From PBB1 sp965229345 (GTDB taxonomy: Bacteria; Pseudomonadota; Gammaproteobacteria; Burkholderiales; Burkholderiaceae_C), in the NCBI GenBank assembly GCA_965229345.1, contig OZ245872.1, positions 2,294,001-2,358,000 on the forward strand: DNA of 64,000 nt, in the 5' to 3' direction. The position numbers and the translations under genes were made by a program. The notes beneath the pieces are model-generated. The model saw only the letters and a list, made by a program, of their open reading frames with translations. It ran no database searches and was not told the DNA's origin. Positions 20,876-27,899 of the stretch are shown piece after piece. How positions within the stretch are numbered: position 1 is the first letter of the stretch; each line of letters opens with the position of its first letter.

Positions 20876-21601
20876 ATGACCGCCTGGACCGAACTCGGCC
20901 TGAGCGTCGTCGCCGGCAGCCTGACGACGCTGTCCCCATGCGTGTTCCCGTTGCTGCCGCTGGTGGTCGGGGGTGCGATGCAGTCCCACCGCGCGGCGCC
21001 GGTGGCCATGGGCGCAGGCATGGTCCTGTCGTTCACCGGCATCGGACTGCTGATTGGAACGCTGGGCGACGCGATCGGCCTGACCGGCGACGGCGTGCGC
21101 CATGCCGGCGCGCTGATGCTGCTGGCGTTCGGCGTCGTGATGCTGGTTCCAGCGCTCGATGCGCGCCTGAGCCGATGGATGACGCCTCTGGCCACCTCGG
21201 CGCAATCGGCCAGCTCGCGCCTGAATCCGTCCTCATTGTTCGGGGCCCTGATGCTGGGTGGCTTGCTCGGGCTGGTCTGGAGCCCCTGTTCGGGCCCATT
21301 GCTCGGTGCCGCGCTGGCGCTGGTGGCCAGTGAGGGTGGGGCAGGGCGCGGTGCGTTGATCCTTGGGCTGTTCGGTGTCGGTGCGGCGTTGCCGCTGATG
21401 GCCGTGGCCTACGCGTCCCGCGCGGGCGTCGGCCGTGCGCGCGGTTGGGTGCTCGGCGGCTCGGGCTGGATCAAGCGGGCCGCCGGCATCGCGCTGGTGG
21501 CACTGGGCCTCGCCATCCTGACGGGCCTCGACAAGCGGATCGAAACGCGTGTCAACGACGCATTGCCGTCCAGCTGGCTGCTCTGGTCGACGCGCTACTG
21601 A
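20876..21601 (+). CDS. ccdA: CcdA/DsbD-type transmembrane thiol-disulfide carrier
   Basis: 241 residues, about six hydrophobic spans and the paired membrane cysteines of the family: LSPCVFPLLP (Cys22) and WSPCSGPLLG (Cys138). CcdA passes electrons from cytoplasmic thioredoxin to periplasmic thioredoxin-like proteins, here most likely the protein encoded 40 nt upstream. It is separate from the ccm operon at 53.6-60.7 kb, which has its own CcmG, so it may serve copper or thiol stress rather than cytochrome c assembly. Confidence 0.82.
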   Translation: MTAWTELGLSVVAGSLTTLSPCVFPLLPLVVGGAMQSHRAAPVAMGAGMVLSFTGIGLLIGTLGDAIGLTGDGVRHAGALMLLAFGVVMLVPALDARLSRWMTPLATSAQSASSRLNPSSLFGALMLGGLLGLVWSPCSGPLLGAALALVASEGGAGRGALILGLFGVGAALPLMAVAYASRAGVGRARGWVLGGSGWIKRAAGIALVALGLAILTGLDKRIETRVNDALPSSWLLWSTRY

Positions 21602-21711
21602 GACAGACGCCCACCGCCCGATCGAGCTATTTTTTCGATGCCACTGGTCTTGCGGTAGAAACGGGCTCGCCGACACTCCGTTGCGGCAACCCGATTTCTC
21701 ACGCAGATTCC

Positions 21712-22962
21712 ATGTCCCCCATCCAACTGATCGCTGCGGTCGTCTTCGCGATCGCGCTGCTGCACACCTTTTCGGTCAAGTACTTCGAGCAGCTGGCCCA
21801 TCGCAGCCCCCGCCATGCCGGTCTGTTTCATCTGCTGGGCGAGGTCGAGGTCGTGTTCGGCTTCTGGGCCTTTGTCCTGCTTGCACTGATGGCGCTGGTG
21901 GAGGGCGGCGATCGGGCCATCGCGTATGCGGAGTCGCGCCAGTACACCGAGCCGCTGTTCGTTTTCGTCATCATGGTGGTGGCGGCATCTCGCCCGGTGC
22001 TGGAGGCCATCAAGTCGCTGATCGAGAAGCTGGCGCGGCTGGCACCGCTGCGTACCGCGGCGGCACGCGTCTGGTTGTGCCTGGCGCTGGTGCCGCTGAT
22101 CGGCTCGTTGATCACCGAACCCGCCGCGATGACGCTGGCCGCGCTGATGCTGGCCCCGCTGGTGTTTCGCCCGGGCATCCCCGAGCGGCTGAAGTACGCC
22201 GCCTTGGGCGTGCTGTTCGTCAATGTGTCGATCGGGGGCACGCTGACCTCGTTCGCGGCGCCGCCGGTGTTGATGGTCGCTTCCACCTGGCAGTGGGACA
22301 GTGCCCACATGGCCAGCGTGTTCGGCTGGCGCGCAGCGATCGCGGTCGCCATCAACGCGACGGTGGTGACCGCACTGCTGAGCCGGCACCTGACCGAGCC
22401 CGCGCTGCGCCTGCCGGCCGATCGCACACCGCCCATTCCATTGGCGGTCACGGTGGTGCACCTGCTGGTGCTGTCGGTGGTGGTCGCGTTCGCGCATCAC
22501 CCGGTGATCTTCCTGGGTGCGTTCATGCTGTTCCTGGGCTTCACCCAGGCCTATGCACGCCACCAGAGTCCGCTGATCCTGAAGGAGGCTCTGCTGGTCG
22601 GTTTTTTTCTGGCCGGCCTGGTCATCCTGGGTGGGTTGCAGCAATGGTGGCTGCAGCCCATCGTGTCCAGCCTGAATCCAACCCAGCTGTTCTTCGGTGC
22701 CCTGGGCCTGACCGCCATCACCGACAACGCGGCGCTCACCTACCTCGGCTCGTTGATCGAAGGCATGACCGACCCCGCCAAATACATGCTGGTCGCCGGT
22801 GCGGTGGCCGGCGGCGGCCTGACCGTGATTGCGAATGCGCCGAATCCGGCCGGTGTCACCTTGCTGAAGAACGGTTTCGACGACCATTCGATCGGTGCCG
22901 GTGGGCTGTTGCTGGGGGCGCTGCCGCCGACGGTGGTGGCGGCCACCCTGTTCCTGTGGTGA
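21712..22962 (+). CDS. putative Na+/H+ antiporter (PF07399-type)
   Basis: 416 residues with about ten hydrophobic spans. It starts MSPIQLIAAVVFAIALLHTF and carries HLLGEVEVVFGFWAFVL, LIGSLITEPAAMTLAALMLA and GLTAITDNAALTYLGSLIEG, which are characteristic of this putative antiporter family. The acidic and polar residues within the membrane (Glu in ITEPAAM, Asp/Asn in ITDNAAL) are likely ion-coupling sites. It lies between the thioredoxin/ccdA pair and the bufferins but has no ECF-like promoter of its own that I can see. Confidence 0.78.
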   Translation: MSPIQLIAAVVFAIALLHTFSVKYFEQLAHRSPRHAGLFHLLGEVEVVFGFWAFVLLALMALVEGGDRAIAYAESRQYTEPLFVFVIMVVAASRPVLEAIKSLIEKLARLAPLRTAAARVWLCLALVPLIGSLITEPAAMTLAALMLAPLVFRPGIPERLKYAALGVLFVNVSIGGTLTSFAAPPVLMVASTWQWDSAHMASVFGWRAAIAVAINATVVTALLSRHLTEPALRLPADRTPPIPLAVTVVHLLVLSVVVAFAHHPVIFLGAFMLFLGFTQAYARHQSPLILKEALLVGFFLAGLVILGGLQQWWLQPIVSSLNPTQLFFGALGLTAITDNAALTYLGSLIEGMTDPAKYMLVAGAVAGGGLTVIANAPNPAGVTLLKNGFDDHSIGAGGLLLGALPPTVVAATLFLW

Positions 22963-23002
22963 GCGAAGAGCGCACGGCACAATCTTCGCGACCTCAGGTG
23001 CT

Positions 23003-23028
23003 GTAAGGGAGTCCCATCCACCGCGACC
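23003..23028 (+). promoter_or_regulatory. ECF-sigma-like promoter of bufferin operon 1
   Basis: GTAAG (23003-23007), a 16-bp spacer, CGACC (23024-23028), 68 bp upstream of the bufA1 ATG. The pattern resembles the GTAACC-N16-CGAA consensus reported for Caulobacter SigF, which controls a bufferin operon. Confidence 0.65.
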
Positions 23029-23096
23029 CATGCAGGTGGGTGCCGACCACATCGGCCACCGCAGTCCGTCCCACCCCATCCACCCTGGAGACTCTC

Positions 23097-23375
23097 ATGA
23101 ACCACCGCCTCATCGCCTCGTCTGCCCTCGCTTCAGTCCTCGCCATGGGCCTGCTGTCCACCGCATCGGCTGCCGACGCGCCTGCCAAGGAAAAGTGCTT
23201 CGGCATCGCCAAGGCCGGCGCGAACGATTGCTCCAACCTGTCGGGCACGCACTCGTGCGCAGGCCAGTCCACCGCGGAAAACAGCCCCGACGAGTGGAAG
23301 TACGTCGCCAAGGGCACCTGCGCTTCGCTGGGTGGCAAAACAGCCGACGAAGCCAAGAAGGCCCTGAAGAAATAA
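23097..23375 (+). CDS. bufA1: bufferin precursor, BufA1 family (DUF2282)
   Basis: 92 residues. Signal peptide of about 25 residues ending TASA, then a small mature peptide with four cysteines (34, 45, 54, 75) in the order KCFG, NDCSN, HSCAG, GTCAS, the BufA1 pattern. Family knowledge: bufferins are ribosomally made, exported peptides whose cysteines are changed to thiooxazoles by the MNIO enzyme and then bind copper. The next two genes are that enzyme and its partner. A GGAGACTCTC sequence precedes the ATG. Modification in this organism is inferred. Confidence 0.88.
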   Translation: MNHRLIASSALASVLAMGLLSTASAADAPAKEKCFGIAKAGANDCSNLSGTHSCAGQSTAENSPDEWKYVAKGTCASLGGKTADEAKKALKK

Positions 23376-23390
23376 CGCTTTCACGCGCGC

Positions 23391-24254
23391 ATGGCCACCT
23401 TCGCAGCGCCGTCCCACCTCGCGGGGATCGGGCTGCGGCATCCGCATTACGCACGTGTCGTCGAAGAACAACCCGCCGTCGGTTTCGTCGAAGTTCATTC
23501 AGAGAACTTCTACGCCGACGGCGGTGCCGCGTTGGCCGTGCTCGAGGCAGCGCGCACGCACTACCCGGTCAGCCTGCATGGGGTCGGGCTGGCGCTGGGC
23601 TCGGCGGTCGGTGTCGATGCATGGCACCTCGATCGGCTCGACCGTCTGGTGCAGCGGATCGATCCGGTCCGGGTGTCCGATCACGCCTGTTTTGCGCGCG
23701 CACCCATGCACGGCGCCGGGCCGGTGCTGCATGCCAGCGATCTGCTGCCGATCGCCTACACCGAGGCGTCTCTGACCCTGCTGTCGGACAACGTCAGCCG
23801 GGTACAGGACCGGCTGCGGCGCCCCTTGCTGATCGAAAACCTGTCGGCTTATCTGTCGTTCCGTGACCGCACCTTGACCGAGGCCGAATTCCTGTCGACG
23901 CTGTGCCGGCGCAGCGGCTGCAGCCTGCTGCTCGATGTCAACAACCTGATGGTCAATGCGCTCAACGAGCGCGTGCCCGATCCCCTGGCGCAAGGGCGAG
24001 CATTCGTCGACGCGCTGCCGCGCGACATCGTCGGTGAGATCCATCTGGCGGGTTACTGCGAGATGCCTGACATCGTGATCGACGACCACGGCAGCGCCGT
24101 GCGGCCCGACGTGTGGGCGCTGTACGAGCACGCCTTGCAGCGCTTCGGCGCGGTGCCCACGCTGATCGAATGGGACACCGATGTGCCGCCGCTCGAGGTG
24201 CTGCTGGCCGAGGCACGGCTAGCCACCGATCGACTGGCCCGGCTGCCCCCATGA
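23391..24254 (+). CDS. bufB1: MNIO (DUF692) enzyme modifying bufferin
   Basis: 287 residues. Multinuclear non-haem iron oxidase with a TIM-barrel fold. Conserved blocks carrying likely metal ligands are GIGLRHPHY, VHSENFY, LHGVGLALGS, SDHACF, LIENLSAYLSF, LLLDVNNLMVNALN, EIHLAGY, DDHG and LIEWDTDVPP. It begins 15 nt after bufA1 and its end overlaps bufC1 (ATGA). The enzyme oxidises precursor cysteines. It is paralogous to the one at 26108. Confidence 0.9.
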   Translation: MATFAAPSHLAGIGLRHPHYARVVEEQPAVGFVEVHSENFYADGGAALAVLEAARTHYPVSLHGVGLALGSAVGVDAWHLDRLDRLVQRIDPVRVSDHACFARAPMHGAGPVLHASDLLPIAYTEASLTLLSDNVSRVQDRLRRPLLIENLSAYLSFRDRTLTEAEFLSTLCRRSGCSLLLDVNNLMVNALNERVPDPLAQGRAFVDALPRDIVGEIHLAGYCEMPDIVIDDHGSAVRPDVWALYEHALQRFGAVPTLIEWDTDVPPLEVLLAEARLATDRLARLPP

Positions 24255-25081
24255 GTCCGGCTGACGACACCGAAATGGCGCGCGAAGCCGCGCGGCAGCA
24301 GGCGTTGGTGGCTGCGCTGTGGAACACCGATCGCGGCGCAGCCGTTGCGCTGGAGCGCTGGTGTCGCGACAGCCCGGTGAAGGTGGCACGCGGGCTGCAG
24401 GCCTACCGCGGCAATGCTGCTGCCAACGCGGCGCGGGCCCTGGGCGCGGCCTACCCGACGGTGTGTGCACTGGTCGGCACCGGCGATTTCCAGCAGTTGG
24501 CGCGCGAGCTGTGGTTCGAGCAGCCGCCGGAGCGGGGTGACCTCGCGCAATGGGGCGAGCCACTGGCAGCGCGACTGCAAACCCATCCCGCGCTCGGCGA
24601 CTGGCCGTACCTGGCTGACTGCGCCCGTCTGGATTGGGCCGTGCTTCAGTGCGAGCGCGCGACCGATGCCGAGCTGGATGCCCCCTCGATCGCCCGCCTG
24701 GGCGACACCGACCCCGCGCAGCTGCGCATCGAGCTGCGCCCGGGACTTGCGGTGGTGGCGTCGCCCTGGCCCATCGTCACGATTCACCAGGCGCACCGCG
24801 AGGGCGCTGGGGCCGAGGCGCTGCACAGCGCGCGCGCCGCCTTGCAAGAGGGCGTTGCCGAATCGGCCCTGGTGTCCCGGTCGGGGTGGCGCGCCCAGGT
24901 GCACCGCATCGATCACGCGACCACCGCCTGGACGCAGCGCCTGCTGGCCGGTGACTCGTTGGCGAGCGCCATCGACGCCGTGTCGGAGGACCTCGCCGCG
25001 GGGCGCTTCGACCTGGCGGCCTGGCTCAGTGCGGCGCTCGCGTCGGGCTGGCTGAAAGGAATCACGGTCGCCGACGACTGA
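24251..25081 (+). CDS. bufC1: DUF2063 bufferin partner protein
   Basis: 276 residues. The N-terminal helical DUF2063 domain (VKVARGLQAYRGNAAANAAR, ALGAAYPTVCALVGTGDFQQ) is followed by a less conserved C-terminal domain. In MNIO systems this protein works with the modifying enzyme, probably by presenting the precursor peptide. The start ATG overlaps the bufB1 stop by 4 nt, indicating coupled translation and a fixed stoichiometry. Confidence 0.85.
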   Translation: MSPADDTEMAREAARQQALVAALWNTDRGAAVALERWCRDSPVKVARGLQAYRGNAAANAARALGAAYPTVCALVGTGDFQQLARELWFEQPPERGDLAQWGEPLAARLQTHPALGDWPYLADCARLDWAVLQCERATDAELDAPSIARLGDTDPAQLRIELRPGLAVVASPWPIVTIHQAHREGAGAEALHSARAALQEGVAESALVSRSGWRAQVHRIDHATTAWTQRLLAGDSLASAIDAVSEDLAAGRFDLAAWLSAALASGWLKGITVADD

Positions 25082-25106
25082 ACGGGGTCAACCTGGAGCC
25101 ACGACG

Positions 25107-25640
25107 ATGAACCCGACACCCCCGACCTCGCTGCTGTACCGACTGTGGACATCTGCCGAACTCGCCATTCGCGGCCTCAATGCCCTGCAGCCTGCAGCGC
25201 AGCTGCTGGCGCGCTGGTTCATTGCCGGCGTGTTTTTTCGCTCCGGGCTGACAAAGATCGCCGATTGGGAAACCACCGTCGCGCTGTTCACTGACGAATA
25301 CCACGTGCCGCTGCTCAGCCCGCACATCGCTGCCGCTTTAGGCACCAGCGCCGAACTGGCGCTGCCCGCACTGATCCTGTTCGGCCTGGGCGGGCGCTTC
25401 GCGGCCGCGGGGTTGTTCATTCTCAATGGGGTGGCGGTCATCAGCGTGGAAGACATGCCGATTCCCGCCTTGCAGCAGCACATCTTCTGGGGCAGCGTGC
25501 TGGCCGCGTTGCTGCTGTGGGGGCCGGGCCGCTGGTCGATCGATCAATTGCTGTGGCCACGGCTGCGCCAGCGCCTGTTCGGCGCCGACAGCGCGCCCGC
25601 AGCGCCTGAATCGATCCAGCCGCCCGTGCGCCGCGCCTGA
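25107..25640 (+). CDS. DoxX-family membrane protein
   Basis: 177 residues with four hydrophobic spans. RWFIAGVFFRSGLTKIADWE and LFTDEYHVPLLSPHIAAALG are DoxX/DoxD-family features. It lies 25 nt after bufC1 in the same direction; DoxX genes often end bufferin operons. The function is unknown, but a link to membrane redox or metal handling is suggested by the context. The ECF-like promoter of the second bufferin operon starts 55 nt after its stop. Confidence 0.8.
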   Translation: MNPTPPTSLLYRLWTSAELAIRGLNALQPAAQLLARWFIAGVFFRSGLTKIADWETTVALFTDEYHVPLLSPHIAAALGTSAELALPALILFGLGGRFAAAGLFILNGVAVISVEDMPIPALQQHIFWGSVLAALLLWGPGRWSIDQLLWPRLRQRLFGADSAPAAPESIQPPVRRA

Positions 25641-25694
25641 CATCACCGCACTGCGCCACACCCCGCCACCGCGCGCTCTTTGTGGTTGCAGGCT

Positions 25695-25720
25695 GTAAGA
25701 AGGCACACCCCGAACCGACC
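25695..25720 (+). promoter_or_regulatory. ECF-sigma-like promoter of bufferin operon 2
   Basis: GTAAG (25695-25699), a 16-bp spacer, CGACC (25716-25720), 90 bp before bufA2. CTGTAAG and CCGACCGAA repeat the sequence context of the other sites. Confidence 0.65.
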
Positions 25721-25810
25721 GAAGTGTGTGCATGGGAGCAGTCCACGCCCCCAGCCACTCACCGCCTGCAATGTCTGCCGGCGCGTTTTCGAACCACACA
25801 GGAGTTATCC

Positions 25811-26092
25811 ATGTTCACTGCTTCCAAGGGATTCCAGATCGCAACCGCTGCGGCCGCTCTGGCGCTGTCGGCCACCGCCTTCGCCGCCGATGCGCCGAAT
25901 GGCAGCTCGGGCAAGGCCATTGCTGCCAGTGACAAGGTGCACTGCTACGGCGTGCACAGCTGCAAGGGCAACTCGGACTGCAAGACCACCGAGAACTCGT
26001 GCAAGGCGCAAAACGCCTGCAAGGGCCACGGGTTCAAGGCACTGCCTGCGGCCGAGTGCCTGAAGTCCGGCGGCACCATCGGCGACCTGTGA
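25811..26092 (+). CDS. bufA2: bufferin precursor, BufA2 family
   Basis: 93 residues. Signal peptide of about 25 residues, then a mature region with six cysteines (45, 51, 57, 64, 70, 83) in the order HCYG, HSCKG, SDCKT, NSCKA, NACKG, AECLK. This evenly spaced six-Cys arrangement is the BufA2 type, distinct from the four-Cys BufA1 encoded 2.4 kb upstream. A GGAG ribosome site lies 6 nt before the ATG. The predicted product is a periplasmic copper-binding modified peptide. Confidence 0.87.
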   Translation: MFTASKGFQIATAAAALALSATAFAADAPNGSSGKAIAASDKVHCYGVHSCKGNSDCKTTENSCKAQNACKGHGFKALPAAECLKSGGTIGDL

Positions 26093-26107
26093 TCGTCGGC
26101 TGAGCAC

Positions 26108-26977
26108 ATGAGCACCGCGCAGTCTCGGGCCTCGAACCCCGGTTTCGGCCTGGGGCTGCGCACCCCGCACTACCCGGATTTCCTCGATGCGCCCCAGCGG
26201 GTCGACTGGCTCGAAATCCTGTCCGACAACTACCTGGTGCCCGGCGGCAAGCCCCTGGTGATGCTGGACCAGATCCGCGCCAACTATCCGGTGGTCATGC
26301 ACGGCGTGGCGCTGTCCATCGGTGCGGCCGACGGCCCCGATCGGCATTACCTCGATGCGCTGTCCACCTTGGCGCGGCGGGTCGAGCCGCTGTGGATCTC
26401 CGACCACCTGTGCTGGACGGGTGTCCACGGGCGGGTGCTGCACGATCTCTACCCGCTGCCCTACACCGAGGCGGCATTGGCCGTCGTGGTGCGCAATGTG
26501 CAGATCGCGCAGGAGGCGCTGCAGCGTCCCCTGGTGCTCGAGAACGTGTCGAGCTACGTGAGCTTTCTCGCCTCGGACATGACCGAATGGGAATTCATCC
26601 GCGAGGTGTGTCTCCGCACCGGCTGCCGCCTGCTGCTGGATGTGAACAACATCTACGTCAGCAGCGTCAACCACGGGTTCGACCCGCAGGCGTTTCTGGA
26701 TGGCATCCCTGCCGATCGGGTGCAGCAGATCCATCTGGCCGGGCACACCGATCACGGCGATCACATCGTCGACACGCACGACCACCCGGTGGCCGATCCA
26801 GTGTGGGCGCTGTATGCCAGCGCGCTGGCACGCGTGGGCCCGGTGGCAACCCTGATCGAGCGCGACGACCACATTCCGCCGCTGGCCGAACTGATCACCG
26901 AGCTCGACCATGCGCGCCTGATCGCCTCGAGAGCCGCCGCGTCACCACCGCATGAGCGGGCCGAGAGCGTTGCATGA
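26108..26977 (+). CDS. bufB2: MNIO (DUF692) enzyme, second copy
   Basis: 289 residues. It has the same conserved blocks as bufB1 with variations: GLGLRTPHYPDFL, LEILSDNYLVPGG, MHGVALSIG, SDHLCW, LENVSSYVSF, LLLDVNNIYVSSVNHGFDP, QIHLAGHTDHGDHIVDTHDH and TLIERDDHIPP. The block containing the third ligand set is richer in His than in bufB1. It lies 15 nt after bufA2, so each precursor probably has its own enzyme. Confidence 0.9.
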   Translation: MSTAQSRASNPGFGLGLRTPHYPDFLDAPQRVDWLEILSDNYLVPGGKPLVMLDQIRANYPVVMHGVALSIGAADGPDRHYLDALSTLARRVEPLWISDHLCWTGVHGRVLHDLYPLPYTEAALAVVVRNVQIAQEALQRPLVLENVSSYVSFLASDMTEWEFIREVCLRTGCRLLLDVNNIYVSSVNHGFDPQAFLDGIPADRVQQIHLAGHTDHGDHIVDTHDHPVADPVWALYASALARVGPVATLIERDDHIPPLAELITELDHARLIASRAAASPPHERAESVA

Positions 26978-27759
26978 GCCTGTCGGTGCTGTCCCTGCAG
27001 CTGCAGTTCCAGCAGCACCTGCTGGGCGAGGCAGATGCCACGCCCCTGATCGCCGGCACCGACGCGCGGCGCAGTCTTGGCTTGGGCATTTATGCGAACG
27101 CCTACCGCCTGCGCCTGCTCGACACCTTGTCCGACGCCTACCAGAAAACCCAGTCGGTGATGGGTGAGGCAGCCTTCGAATCGACCGCATTCGGGTACAT
27201 CGCCAGCCATCCGCCCACCACGCGCAGCCTGCGCTGGTACGGTGACCGGTTCAGTACCCACCTCGCCACCCAACACCCCGACACGCCAGCCCACGCCGAG
27301 ATGGCGCGGCTGGATTGGGCGCTGCGCACCGCTTTCGACGGGCCCGATGCGGCCGCGCTCGACGCCGCTGCGCTGGGCGCGATCGAGCCCGAGGCCTGGG
27401 CGACGCTCAGGCTGGTGCCGGTACCGACCGCCGAGCTGCTGGTGTTCGAGCACAACACGGTGGCCGTGTGGCAGGCGCTCGACGATGGCGAGAGCCCGCC
27501 ACCCCTGGCCGCGTCGCCAACCGAGGTCGACTGGCTGGTGTGGCGCAAGGGCTTGCAGCCGCACTTCCGCTCCTTGCACCGGGTCGAGGCCGGGCTGTTG
27601 CGTGCCATGCGGGATGGCTCGTCCTTTGCCCAGGCCTGCCATCACGCTGGATCGCTGGCCGCCGACATCGGCCTCCACGACGACGAGCTCTCGGCGCTGA
27701 TCGGCGGCTTCATGCAGCAGTGGCTGGAGGATCAGCTGATCGCGCCGATCACCGCCTGA
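26974..27759 (+). CDS. bufC2: DUF2063 bufferin partner protein, second copy
   Basis: 261 residues. The DUF2063 domain is recognisable in LGLGIYANAYRLRLLDTLSD, AYQKTQSVMGEAAFESTAFG and YIASHPPTTRSLRWYGDRF. Its ATG overlaps the bufB2 stop (ATGA). It is the last gene of the operon; the next gene has its own promoter. Confidence 0.85.
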   Translation: MSLSVLSLQLQFQQHLLGEADATPLIAGTDARRSLGLGIYANAYRLRLLDTLSDAYQKTQSVMGEAAFESTAFGYIASHPPTTRSLRWYGDRFSTHLATQHPDTPAHAEMARLDWALRTAFDGPDAAALDAAALGAIEPEAWATLRLVPVPTAELLVFEHNTVAVWQALDDGESPPPLAASPTEVDWLVWRKGLQPHFRSLHRVEAGLLRAMRDGSSFAQACHHAGSLAADIGLHDDELSALIGGFMQQWLEDQLIAPITA

Positions 27760-27811
27760 CGGCACCTCGACAACCGCCCGGCGTGGTGCGGCGACCGGTC
27801 TCACCGGCAGC

Positions 27812-27838
27812 TCAAGATCCGGCCTTGACGGCCGATAC
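27812..27838 (+). promoter_or_regulatory. sigma-28 (FliA)-type promoter of the chemoreceptor gene
   Basis: TCAAGATC (27812-27819), an 11-bp spacer, GCCGATAC (27831-27838). This agrees with the flagellar sigma-28 pattern TAAAGTTT-N11-GCCGATAA and its TCAAG variant. It lies 61 bp upstream of the methyl-accepting chemotaxis gene, the class of gene such promoters serve. Confidence 0.6.
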
Positions 27839-27899
27839 ATCCCTGGAGCCCTCCACTGTGATGCGAGAGGGACCTGCACACAGCAGTCTGGAGCCTGGG

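Noticed and set aside
20876..21601. Assigning this ccdA to cytochrome c biogenesis simply because of its name
   Set aside because: It is 32 kb from the ccm operon and shares its promoter type with bufferin genes, so its partner is more likely the adjacent thioredoxin-like protein.
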